This document shows positions 14,969-21,044 of a stretch of DNA of 21,044 nucleotides, piece after piece. Source of the stretch: an uncultured Eubacteriales bacterium (GTDB lineage: Bacteria; Bacillota; Clostridia; Christensenellales; Borkfalkiaceae); NCBI GenBank assembly GCA_900540805.1, contig UQHL01000034.1:1-21044 (forward strand), read 5' to 3'. The number at the start of each line of letters is the position of its first letter. Positions within the stretch are counted from its first letter, which is position 1. The notes beneath the pieces are model-generated. The model saw only the letters and a program-made list of their open reading frames with translations, had not been told where the DNA came from and searched no databases. The position numbers and the translations under genes are program-made.

Positions 14969-15040
14969 CCGAAACTTACGGGGCCCGTCAAAGGCCTTTC
15001 CGTTTCGGGAATAACCGTAAAAGCACCCGCCTCTTAAGCG
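14969..15040 (-). promoter_or_regulatory. Structured leader of the activase-dehydratase operon
   Basis: In the ~110-base leader, TTACGG (15015-15020) is complementary to CCGTAA (14976-14981), and CCGAAAC (15002-15008) is complementary to GTTTCGG (14969-14975). Their order along the RNA is A-B-A'-B', so the two helices either form a pseudoknot or exclude each other. A small CCGC/GCGG hairpin lies upstream at about 15026-15040. No known riboswitch was recognised. Confidence 0.45.
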
Positions 15041-15051
15041 GATACGTGTTT

Positions 15052-15080
15052 ATTATATCACAAATACGTTCAAAAAGCAA
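15052..15080 (-). promoter_or_regulatory. Promoter of the activase-dehydratase operon
   Basis: The -35 is TTGCTT (15075-15080), the spacer is 17 bases and the -10 is a perfect TATAAT (15052-15057). This predicts a leader of about 110 bases before the ATG at 14935. Confidence 0.78.
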
Positions 15081-15111
15081 TCCCACAAAGGCAAAAACCA
15101 TGTTAAATTTT

Positions 15112-15149
15112 TACCAAAAAAGGCTTTTCCCGATCGGGAAAAGCCTTTT
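15112..15149 (-). terminator. Terminator of the UDPGP operon
   Basis: A 32-base perfect palindrome centred on CCCGATCGGG (15118-15149), with arms AAAAGGCTTTT/AAAAGCCTTTT, is followed on the minus strand by further T residues. It begins 20 bases after the stop of the 117-residue protein gene. Confidence 0.88.
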
Positions 15150-15169
15150 GTTTCCTATACTTTACGATC

Positions 15170-15523
15170 TTACACGAGTCCGTAAGCCGTGAGAATAGAG
15201 ATATTCGCATCGAAAACATTCCGCAGAAATTTTTTTACCGCCACGGAAGTCGCGGTATCGAAAAAGACGCTTTCGTTGCTTTTCAGCATGGCGATAATCG
15301 CGTTGAAATTCCGATAAATAATTTGACAGTCCTCCTCGATGGCCGTATAGGCTTCTTCCGTACCCTTCTGCTGAATGGCGTACATCTCCAAAATCGTATC
15401 GTTCATTTTATGCAGCAGCTCTGTCTTTCCCGTGGAAAAGGCCTCGGCTGTCTCATGGTTCAGATCGCTTAATAATTGTATAAAACGCTGTAATTTTTCG
15501 TTTCCGACAAGATCCGTTGCCAT
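15170..15523 (-). CDS. Small helical protein of unknown function
   Basis: The 117-residue soluble protein is likely all-helical, with long amphipathic stretches at about residues 8-27, 33-55, 57-80 and 88-112. There is no signal peptide, no membrane segment and no cysteine pair. No family was recognised; its size and helical pattern are compatible with a flagellar-chaperone-like or regulatory helical bundle, but no motif backs this. Its ATG overlaps the upstream gene's stop by one base (TAATG), with GGAG nine bases before, so it is co-translated with the nucleotidyltransferase and may be its partner or regulator. Confidence 0.72.
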   Translation of the reverse strand: MATDLVGNEKLQRFIQLLSDLNHETAEAFSTGKTELLHKMNDTILEMYAIQQKGTEEAYTAIEEDCQIIYRNFNAIIAMLKSNESVFFDTATSVAVKKFLRNVFDANISILTAYGLV

Positions 15524-16752
15524 TATAAATTCACTCCGTTTTTTTTCAGCAGCTCGCGTGCGGTTTCCACGCTGTCTGTTCCCGTTTTGTTTTTGATCGG
15601 GGCAAACTCTTTTTCCCGCTCCACCACGAAGGGAAGAACGCTCTCCATAGGTTTGATGAGATCCACCGCCAGCGTTTCAAATTTCTTGCCGTTTTCCGTC
15701 TCGGGCTTACAGACGTTCCCCTTTTCGTCCACATATTCGATCTTTTTCCTGACAATATGGACAGGTATGTGCCTATCGGCCGTTTCCTCAAGTTTAGACA
15801 GGCGGAAAAGATAGTTCAAAATGACGCCGTAACGATAGGAAAGACTGCCGTTTTCCGCTCTTTGCTCGGCCATTTCTTTCGTAAGCTCGTAATATTCGAT
15901 AATGGCAGGGCTCGAATCCTCCAGACAGAGCACGCCCACTCTCTCCTCGGGAGAGGCCTTCAAAACCACTTTCGCGCCGCAGTTGACGCCGCTTAAAATG
16001 GTCGCCCCCACAAATACGGGATCGGCGATCCGCTGTAAAACGTTATCTACGGCATAAATATTTATCCATTCTATACCGCGTTTATGCAGTTCACTGCACA
16101 GTCCTGCTCGGCGGAGGGAAGAAAACCAGCCGCCGTTTCCGTTGGGAGACAATGCGGGCATGTCCTTGCTTTCGAGATAGATTTTTCCGTTGAAATCCAC
16201 CGCGGGAGCCATATCCTGAATAAAAAATTTCACCTCCGTTTCGGGATAACCGAAATAGTCGTGAGACTTCCAAAACGTCTCCGTTTCGTCGCGGTTTTTC
16301 TCGCTGGTCATGATATACAGCGGCACGTATGCCCCGCATTCCCCGATTACGTCGAGCAGGTTCCGCATTTGCTGTTCAAAGATAGATAAATGCCGCGTAA
16401 CGCCGATATCGTAGGCGCCCTTCGGCCCTTCCACACCCAGCCTCGTGCCTTGTCCTCCCGCCAGTAATACGGCCGCCACCTTTCCTTCTTTGATTGCGCG
16501 TATCCCCGCGGCCTTAAATTCCGCCATACGACATTCGATTTCTTTACGCTCCATACCTTCGATCGGGCGGATATCCCGCCCCTTTCCGCTCAGATCCTCG
16601 GGATGTTTCAAGTCTTCTTCGAAACTCCAATCGATCTTTCCGATCCCCGCAAGAAGACGCTGTTTTCCCGCGTCGTCCAATTCATGATAAAACCTCAAAA
16701 GCTGGGTCTGGTCTTTTTCTTTCAATAATTTCTGCGCCTGCTCGTAGGTCAT
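15523..16752 (-). CDS. UDPGP-family nucleotidyltransferase (UDP-sugar pyrophosphorylase)
   Basis: This family joins UTP and a sugar-1-phosphate to make a UDP-sugar plus pyrophosphate. The 409-residue protein carries the nucleotide-binding signature LAGGQGTRLG (97-106) with PKG at 110-112. Later segments such as PALSPNGNGGW (about 200-210) and an asparagine/aspartate-rich YAVDN are typical of the eukaryotic-type UAP1/UDPGP fold rather than of bacterial GalU or GlmU. N-acetylhexosamine-1-phosphate is the likeliest substrate by family, but glucose-1-phosphate cannot be excluded. GGGG lies about nine bases before the ATG. It is followed directly by a small helical protein gene. Confidence 0.88.
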   Translation of the reverse strand: MTYEQAQKLLKEKDQTQLLRFYHELDDAGKQRLLAGIGKIDWSFEEDLKHPEDLSGKGRDIRPIEGMERKEIECRMAEFKAAGIRAIKEGKVAAVLLAGGQGTRLGVEGPKGAYDIGVTRHLSIFEQQMRNLLDVIGECGAYVPLYIMTSEKNRDETETFWKSHDYFGYPETEVKFFIQDMAPAVDFNGKIYLESKDMPALSPNGNGGWFSSLRRAGLCSELHKRGIEWINIYAVDNVLQRIADPVFVGATILSGVNCGAKVVLKASPEERVGVLCLEDSSPAIIEYYELTKEMAEQRAENGSLSYRYGVILNYLFRLSKLEETADRHIPVHIVRKKIEYVDEKGNVCKPETENGKKFETLAVDLIKPMESVLPFVVEREKEFAPIKNKTGTDSVETARELLKKNGVNL

Positions 16753-16793
16753 GCTCTTACCCCTTTTGCGTATGTACTTCTTAAGCTCTTACT

Positions 16794-16822
16794 ATTGTAG
16801 CAAACTTTTTTGATAAAATCAA
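16794..16822 (-). promoter_or_regulatory. Promoter of the UDPGP operon
   Basis: The -35 is TTGATT (16817-16822), the spacer is 17 bases and the -10 is TACAAT (16794-16799), preceded by TG one base upstream (extended -10). It diverges from the promoter of the HIRAN-like gene. Confidence 0.8.
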
Positions 16823-16854
16823 GCCTTTCATGATAAATTTTTACTTTCAGGGTA

Positions 16855-16883
16855 TTTACTTTTCGGAAAAAATGTGATACACT
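16855..16883 (+). promoter_or_regulatory. Promoter of the HIRAN-like gene, predicting a leaderless mRNA
   Basis: TTTACT (16855-16860), a 17-base spacer and TACACT (16878-16883) form a fair promoter. The ATG is at 16890, six bases after the -10, so the predicted transcription start coincides with the start codon. No ribosome binding site exists in the few bases between. Confidence 0.6.
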
Positions 16884-16889
16884 AAACGT

Positions 16890-17285
16890 ATGAAACTAAA
16901 GAGATTTTTCAAACGTCTTCTTATCCGTTGGCGGAAGAAAAAATACGACCTGCGTTTTCCCGTCTGCTGTAAAGCGCACGGGGTGAGTTTTGCCGACCGT
17001 CAGGGCGCTCTTGCACAAAGCCGCAGCGGAGACGAACTACAGCTCGTTCAGGTTCCGTTGGAAAACTATCCGCAGAACGTTTATATCTATAGTATCGAGC
17101 TCAACCGTATTCTCGGCTATCTCGAAAAAAATCTCTCGGACAGGCTGACGTCCGTCTTTGGAAAAGGTTTTTGCCTCGACGGGCAGATTTCGGAAATTAC
17201 GGGCGGCCCGCCCTATCCGTATTTCGGATGCAATATCCGAATCTTCGAAACGATGGAAATGATGCTGCCTTATCTTTTGGAATAA
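16890..17285 (+). CDS. Small HIRAN-domain-like protein
   Basis: This 131-residue protein begins with a very basic stretch (residues 1-23, rich in K and R). A domain resembling HIRAN follows: a HGVSFADRQGAL start (about 30-41), GDELQLVQVPLENYP (47-61) and YIYSIELNRILGYLEKNLSDRL (about 65-86). It closes with GQISEITGG and a final beta strand. HIRAN domains bind DNA ends or single-stranded DNA in helicases and repair proteins, and also occur as small stand-alone bacterial proteins. The basic N-terminus would suit nucleic-acid binding. It is a single-gene unit with its own promoter and terminator. The family match was made by eye and is moderate. Confidence 0.68.
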   Translation: MKLKRFFKRLLIRWRKKKYDLRFPVCCKAHGVSFADRQGALAQSRSGDELQLVQVPLENYPQNVYIYSIELNRILGYLEKNLSDRLTSVFGKGFCLDGQISEITGGPPYPYFGCNIRIFETMEMMLPYLLE

Positions 17286-17300
17286 GCTCAACTATAAATA

Positions 17301-17346
17301 AAGCGTCCGAACAGAAATTTTTTTGCTCGGATGCTTGTTTTATTTT
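17301..17346 (+). terminator. Terminator between the HIRAN-like gene and the CNNM-type gene
   Basis: A 10-bp stem AAGCGTCCGA/TCGGATGCTT (17301-17310 and 17327-17336, one G-U) has a 16-base loop, with GTTTTATTTT following on the plus strand. It lies between two convergent genes and may also help end the minus-strand transcript. Confidence 0.78.
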
Positions 17347-17352
17347 AATTGA

Positions 17353-18687
17353 TTATTCACTCGCTTTTTCTTCGGCCTTTCGTTCGGGCAATGTCACGAT
17401 CACCCGCTTGATACAACGATCCTCCACGCTCAATACGCGGACGTTCATTTGCTCGGTACTCAATTCAAAGGAAGCTCCGTCCTCGGGCAGGGTTCCCATC
17501 ATTCCGCACACATAACCGCCGAACGTCTCGAAATGTTCGCTTTCCTCTTCGGGCAGTTTTACGCCCAGCGAAGCTTCCACTTTATCGATGGGCGCCAGTC
17601 CCGTAATCTCCCATTCGGTTTCACTCAAGCGGGAAATTTCATATTCTTCTTTATCGTCTTTCTCCGTCAGATCGCCGACAAGCAGCTCGAGAAGATCGTG
17701 CATGGTGACGATGCCGCTCATTCCGCCGTATTCGTCCACCACGACGGCAAAATACTCGCGCGAAATTTTCATTTTATAAAACAGCGTATTTGCAGGCGTA
17801 TTTTCCGTGACGAACACAGCCGCCGAAACGGCCTTTTTCATTACGTTTTCGCGCGACTTATCGTCGAGACGGAAGTAGTCCTTGGTGGACAGCACCCCCG
17901 CGATATCGTCGATCCCCTTGCCGCAAATGGGATAATAAGTATGGCGAGTAGAGGCGATACGGGCCGCCCATTCTTCGTCGCTTTCAGAGAGAAACAACAG
18001 ATCGGTATCCTTACGGTGCGTGCATACCTCGCCGACAGTCTGTTCCTTAAACTCGAAAATATTTTTGATAAGTTCGTTTTCCTCGCTGTCGATCGAGCCC
18101 TTTTCGCTTCCCGCTTCCGCCATCATCATAATTTCTTCCTCGGTAACTTCCTCCTCGTCCTCGCCGGGATTGATGCCGAAAAGCCTTAAAAGTCCGTTTG
18201 TAGAGGCGGTCAAAAGCCATACGATGGGCGCAAAAATTACGGAGACGAAACGCAACACGCCCGAGATTCCCAAAGCCGTTTTTTCCGCACGCTTCATTGC
18301 AATACGCTTAGGGACAAGCTCTCCCAAAACGATATTGAAATAAGCCAGAATCAACGTAATGAGAATGACGCAAATGGAATTGATGAAGCTCGCGGGCAAG
18401 GGAAGCCCTGCCTTCACCAAGACGTTCGTTAAAGGTCCCGCAAAATTATCGGCCGCAAAAGCACTGCCTAAAAATCCCGCCAACGTGATCGCCACTTGAA
18501 TCGTAGATAAAAACCGTGCGGGTTGAGAGGTCATTTTGACGAGGCGCTTTGCGCGTTTGTCCCCCCGTTCCGCCATTTTTTGCAGCTTCGTCTCATTGGT
18601 TGAGATTACCGCAATTTCCGCGCTGGCGAAAACCGCATTAAGAAATATAAGTACAAATTGTAGAATAATTGCTCCAAACATAAACAT
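17353..18687 (-). CDS. CNNM/CorC-HlyC family membrane protein (probable divalent-cation exporter)
   Basis: Bacterial members of this family export Mg2+ or related divalent cations. In the 444-residue protein an N-terminal DUF21 domain with four hydrophobic segments spans about residues 1-180 and includes the family ASAEIAVIS and PKRIAMKRAE segments. A CBS pair follows (about 200-330, with AVVVDEYGGMSGIVTMHDLLE), then a C-terminal CorC/HlyC domain (about 345-430). The start is the ATG at 18687, because GGAG lies five bases before it; the GTG two codons upstream overlaps that site. It sits behind a promoter, a 13-codon ORF and a terminator hairpin that together look like an attenuation leader. 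The transported ion is not fixed by sequence. Confidence 0.92.
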   Translation of the reverse strand: MFMFGAIILQFVLIFLNAVFASAEIAVISTNETKLQKMAERGDKRAKRLVKMTSQPARFLSTIQVAITLAGFLGSAFAADNFAGPLTNVLVKAGLPLPASFINSICVILITLILAYFNIVLGELVPKRIAMKRAEKTALGISGVLRFVSVIFAPIVWLLTASTNGLLRLFGINPGEDEEEVTEEEIMMMAEAGSEKGSIDSEENELIKNIFEFKEQTVGEVCTHRKDTDLLFLSESDEEWAARIASTRHTYYPICGKGIDDIAGVLSTKDYFRLDDKSRENVMKKAVSAAVFVTENTPANTLFYKMKISREYFAVVVDEYGGMSGIVTMHDLLELLVGDLTEKDDKEEYEISRLSETEWEITGLAPIDKVEASLGVKLPEEESEHFETFGGYVCGMMGTLPEDGASFELSTEQMNVRVLSVEDRCIKRVIVTLPERKAEEKASE

Positions 18688-18715
18688 TTTCACTCCGAAA
18701 AAGATTTTTTAATAC

Positions 18716-18757
18716 AAAAAGGCATAACTCATACGCAATACACGTATAAGTTATGCT
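18716..18757 (-). terminator. Intrinsic terminator in the leader of the CNNM-type gene
   Basis: On the minus strand, AGCATAACTTATACG (near 18743-18757) pairs with CGTATGAGTTATGC(C) (18721-18735) over about 14 of 15 positions, with one A-C mismatch and a 7-base loop. TTTTT follows at 18716-18720. It lies only about 20 bases before the gene's ribosome binding site and downstream of the gene's only visible promoter, so it would terminate the gene's own leader unless prevented. Confidence 0.75.
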
Positions 18758-18791
18758 TAAATCAGAAATCTTTTCGAAATTAAAACGAAAG

Positions 18792-18833
18792 TCAAAAGCG
18801 AACTTGGGCTACTACTGCCGTCTGCGTCCACAT
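18792..18833 (-). CDS. Putative 13-residue leader peptide upstream of the CNNM-type gene
   Basis: ATG at 18833 opens the frame MWTQTAVVAQVRF, ending in TGA at 18794-18792. AAGGAG lies at 18839-18844, five bases before the ATG, a near-ideal ribosome binding site. It begins about 20 bases after the predicted transcription start and ends about 35 bases before the terminator hairpin. Placement between promoter and terminator is what makes it a candidate leader peptide. Its codons show no single repeated amino acid that would name a signal. Confidence 0.55.
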   Translation of the reverse strand: MWTQTAVVAQVRF

Positions 18834-18861
18834 TCAATCTCCTTATAAAAGTCTTATTATT

Positions 18862-18891
18862 ATTTTACTTCATTTGAGGAGAATTTGTCAA
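18862..18891 (-). promoter_or_regulatory. Promoter of the CNNM-type gene and its leader
   Basis: The -35 is a perfect TTGACA (18886-18891), the spacer is 18 bases and the -10 is TAAAAT (18862-18867). The predicted start is near 18855, giving a leader of about 165 bases before the structural gene. Confidence 0.82.
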
Positions 18892-18940
18892 TCATTAATG
18901 GGCTAAAAATATAAATTTTTTCACTTTTTCTTTCAATTTT

Positions 18941-20701
18941 TTAAGGAAGGGGCTTCAAACAGTCGAGTTTAGCCTTCCAGAATGTACTTTTTTGATAGGC
19001 CGACAATGCCTCTGCGGGAACATATATATTTTTCAAGGCATTGCAATTCGTCCAAATAGCCGCTTTACTAATAGTCGAAAGCTTTGAATTATATAAATAG
19101 ATGGTTTCTAATTTCGAACAATTTTGAAACAATGTATTATTCATGATGGAAATATAACTTTGGGGAACAACAAGTTCACGCAAATCCTTGCAAGTTCCTC
19201 CAACGCTATATAAATTTCCGGAAATAGTCGTTAAGGCCGAGCCTTTATCCGAAAATTCAGGAAGTATCATTTTTTCAGGTAAAATAGAAAATCCGGTTTT
19301 ATTTTTTATAGAAAGTCTAGTTGCTTCTATCGTAAAATAATCCAATCCCGAAGAAAGTCTGGTTATTTCAAAAATTTTATCTTCCGTAACCGGTTCAGTC
19401 AAAGTATAGCTTCCGCCTTCTGTCGTTCTCACCCGTCCGTCTATCCAAAAAGACAACTCCCCGTATTCCGCATAATTTCTGACGCTGACGGTTGTCTCAA
19501 AAATGCCGCCTTCTGCAATCTCCGCCTTTTTTACCGATATATCCAGAAGCCCCTGATACTCGCTGCAGTCTCTTATTTCGCAGGTATAGCGCGTAATGCT
19601 TCCGCAAACAATTTCCTGCGCTTCTACCGTTTCCCCGAAGCAAACGAGCAAGCTTGCCCTGCCCTCCGACAGAGAAGTTATGACACCTTCGGAATCTACG
19701 AGAAATACAGACGGATTGGCGGACTTCCAATATAGAGGTATAAACGCGCTGAGATTGTAAACGGTCTCCAGGTCAGGATATTCCACCACTATACTTGCCG
19801 AAGCGGAAAAGGTCTCTCCTATCGCTAATTTTCTGTCGGGGGCTGCCGATAATGAGAGGCGAATATTCCTTTGCGTCACAGCTTCGGACTCTTGCTCCGA
19901 AAGGCCCGCGGCGCAATCCGCACTCTTTGCTATAAAATTTTTTAACAGTAATAAAGCCTCTTCCGAATAGCTTATATTTGTGTCATTCAAAGCGGCGGTC
20001 GCCACATAAGATACAGAACGGGCCGAGGATAAACAATTTTTCGGAAAAGCTGCATAAGTATAAGTCACGGATTCATCCGTAGTCGTTTCTACGTAGGCTA
20101 CGGCGGCAAATTCCAAATTGGTATTTGCATATAATATTTCTACAACCGAGCCCTGAACAATATAACCTCCATTCTGCCAAACTGGTTCGCAGACCATCTT
20201 CAAGGCAGGCTTTGCCCCATATTCCCTCTCTAATTGAGCGAGTGCCTCAACATAGTTAATCCCATCCTCCCCTCCGTTTAATTGGATTGCTTTTTCAAAA
20301 TAATAAGCGGGCGCTATCACAAATTTGAAGTGCTCGTTTTCGGATGACTTTACCTTTTCCACCAATGTCTCGGGCACATGTGCTTTGAAACGAATCCCCG
20401 TTACAGTATCCAAACGAATACTTGCCCCGTTCTGCATGACAAATCCTTCATATGTTTGGTTGCCATTCACAGTATCGGCAGAAAGCAGCACATTAGCTTT
20501 TTGCTTTACAGTCTTGTTTGGAGTAAACAAGCAATTCTTTTGCGTAAAAGTTATATCACATACATAAGGATCCCGGGCGGTTGTATATCCTTTCTGCAAC
20601 ACTACGCCGACAATTAGCAATAAGAAGGAAACAACAAACAACAAAATCGAAATCAGTACAGTGCTTCGTGTAAAAAATTTTTTCCTGACTCTGCTCCTCA
20701 T
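18941..20701 (-). CDS. Membrane-anchored surface protein with Ig-like and BspA-type leucine-rich repeats
   Basis: In this 586-residue protein a basic N-terminus and one hydrophobic segment (about 14-35) without a lipobox suggest a signal anchor, with the rest outside the cell. Residues about 90-240 form an unrecognised beta-rich region beginning IRLDTVTGIRF. A bacterial Ig-like (BIG2) domain lies at about 280-365 (AIGETFSA, SEGVITSLSEGRASLLV). A second beta-rich segment follows (385-470). The C-terminus (about 489-585) has LRR_5-type repeats ending in IYVPAEALSAYQ, the usual closing motif of BspA-like proteins. Base composition is more AT-rich than the neighbouring operons. GGGG lies six bases before the ATG. 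A role in adhesion is inference. No clear terminator follows. Confidence 0.8.
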   Translation of the reverse strand: MRSRVRKKFFTRSTVLISILLFVVSFLLLIVGVVLQKGYTTARDPYVCDITFTQKNCLFTPNKTVKQKANVLLSADTVNGNQTYEGFVMQNGASIRLDTVTGIRFKAHVPETLVEKVKSSENEHFKFVIAPAYYFEKAIQLNGGEDGINYVEALAQLEREYGAKPALKMVCEPVWQNGGYIVQGSVVEILYANTNLEFAAVAYVETTTDESVTYTYAAFPKNCLSSARSVSYVATAALNDTNISYSEEALLLLKNFIAKSADCAAGLSEQESEAVTQRNIRLSLSAAPDRKLAIGETFSASASIVVEYPDLETVYNLSAFIPLYWKSANPSVFLVDSEGVITSLSEGRASLLVCFGETVEAQEIVCGSITRYTCEIRDCSEYQGLLDISVKKAEIAEGGIFETTVSVRNYAEYGELSFWIDGRVRTTEGGSYTLTEPVTEDKIFEITRLSSGLDYFTIEATRLSIKNKTGFSILPEKMILPEFSDKGSALTTISGNLYSVGGTCKDLRELVVPQSYISIMNNTLFQNCSKLETIYLYNSKLSTISKAAIWTNCNALKNIYVPAEALSAYQKSTFWKAKLDCLKPLP

Positions 20702-20715
20702 ACGTACCCCTATAA

Positions 20716-20744
20716 AATATAGTATTTTGAAAATTATTATTCAA
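20716..20744 (-). promoter_or_regulatory. Promoter of the surface-protein gene
   Basis: The -35 is TTGAAT (20739-20744), the spacer is 17 bases and the -10 is TATATT (20716-20721). The -35 lies within one arm of the adjacent inverted repeat. Confidence 0.62.
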
Positions 20745-20770
20745 ATATTAAATATAATATTTGAATAATA
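20735..20770. repeat. 16-bp perfect inverted repeat, possible operator
   Basis: The arms TATTATTCAAATATTA-type (20735-20750) and their exact complement (20755-20770) are separated by four bases. They are wholly AT-rich except for one C/G per arm and cover the -35 of the surface-protein promoter. This placement fits a repressor site. A simple AT-rich cruciform is the alternative. Confidence 0.6.
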
Positions 20771-20944
20771 TTCGTTCGTAAAAATATGATTATTTTTACT
20801 TTTCCATTTTACCATATTTTACCAATAAAAAACAAGTCTTTTAAGTGATATTTTAGCTCTTATGTCTATTTTTTAAGATAAAAATGCAATTTTCAAACAA
20901 GCGCGGAAGAAAAAATAAGCGTGTGAGGCGGGTGGGTGGGAGAA

Positions 20945-20990
20945 AGATAAAAAAGAAAAGAGCCATTGAGAAAATCTCAAAAGCTCTTTT
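20945..20990 (-). terminator. Terminator of the rRNA operon
   Basis: On the minus strand, AAAAGAGC (20983-20990) pairs with GCTCTTTT (20956-20963), with an inner TTGAGA/TCTCAA hairpin, followed by CTTTTTT. It starts a few bases after the 5S 3' end. Confidence 0.85.
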
Positions 20991-20997
20991 AATGAAA

Positions 20998-21044
20998 AGT
21001 GGCGATGCCCTATCCTCCCGGCCGGTGTCCCGGCAAGTACTTTC
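20998..21044 (-). rRNA. rrf: 5S ribosomal RNA, 3' end only
   Basis: The minus strand reads GAAAGTACTTGCCGGGACAC followed by CGGCCGGGAGGATAGGGC and ATCGCCACT. This matches the 3' third of bacterial 5S rRNA (loop D/E arm and the closing helix strand, usually GGGCACCGCC or similar). The rest lies beyond the window edge. The exact 3' end is uncertain by a few bases. The terminator immediately downstream supports the end of an rRNA operon. Confidence 0.85.

Larger units (their letters stand above)
20702..20944. other. AT-rich spacer between the surface-protein gene and the rRNA operon end
   Basis: No gene was seen. The spacer holds the surface-protein promoter and an inverted repeat (separate entries), followed by about 100 bases of low-complexity AT-rich sequence. 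A G-rich stretch on the plus strand (20927-20940, GGCGGGTGGGTGGG) sits just outside the rRNA terminator. Confidence 0.5.

Noticed and set aside
18716..18757. Hairpin before the CNNM-type gene as the terminator of the upstream surface-protein gene
   Set aside because: The TTGACA promoter and leader ORF lie between the two genes, so the hairpin sits inside the CNNM transcript. It may incidentally stop read-through from upstream, but this does not explain its position.
1..21044. CRISPR arrays, insertion sequences or toxin-antitoxin loci
   Set aside because: No regularly spaced direct repeats, transposase motifs, terminal inverted repeats flanking a gene, or small paired toxin-like genes were found.

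Overview
The window looks like chromosomal DNA from a low-to-moderate GC Gram-positive anaerobe of the Clostridia type; genus cannot be fixed from the sequence. The main clues are a one-piece tmRNA with a clostridial-style tag, a tetrahydrofolate (THF) riboswitch driving a FolT-like ECF transporter subunit, the lspA-rluD-pyrR gene order known from Firmicutes, a large BadF-type activase/2-hydroxyacyl-CoA dehydratase system, a DUF421-DUF4363 pair, consensus sigma-A-type promoters with 17-base spacers, and strong AGGAGG-like ribosome binding sites. Nearly all genes lie on the minus strand. The three exceptions are the DUF421-DUF4363 pair and a small HIRAN-like gene. No insertion sequence, phage gene or CRISPR array was seen.

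Layout from left to right. Positions 1-254 hold a plus-strand terminator from an off-window gene, several hairpins and a tRNA T-arm-like scrap. tmRNA (ssrA, 255-622) follows, with its own promoter. der and plsY (698-2762) form a two-gene operon. A seven-gene minus-strand operon then runs from 8369 down to 2870 in the order lgt, pncB, a coiled-coil protein, lspA, rluD, pyrR and a small membrane protein. Most of its joints overlap or nearly touch, and it ends at a strong terminator. It therefore carries both dedicated lipoprotein-maturation enzymes (Lgt, LspA) with NAD salvage, pseudouridylation and pyrimidine control. Upstream lies folT (8556-9206) under a THF riboswitch. Facing away from it are DUF421 and DUF4363 on the plus strand. 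Then come two adjacent minus-strand genes (10622-14935) that together make a BadF/BadF/DUF2229/dehydratase assembly, behind a structured leader. A UDPGP-family nucleotidyltransferase with a small helical partner (15170-16752) diverges from the HIRAN-like gene (16890-17285). A CNNM/CorC-type membrane protein (17353-18687), an AT-rich surface protein with Ig-like and leucine-rich repeats (18941-20701), and the 3' end of a 5S rRNA complete the window.

The protein-coding content is mostly housekeeping; the unusual material is in the leaders. (1) The CNNM/CorC gene is preceded by a near-consensus promoter, a 13-codon ORF with an ideal ribosome binding site, and an intrinsic terminator immediately before the gene. 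This is the architecture of leader-peptide attenuation. (2) The activase leader contains two perfect complementary pairs in crossing (A-B-A'-B') order, suggesting a pseudoknot or a two-state switch. (3) The lgt leader folds into two composite hairpins. (4) The THF riboswitch ends in a hairpin that contains the folT ribosome binding site and is followed by a U-rich tract. (5) The HIRAN-like gene appears to be transcribed leaderless. (6) A 16-bp perfect inverted repeat covers the -35 of the surface-protein promoter. All were found by reading the sequence by eye; none was folded computationally or searched against databases.
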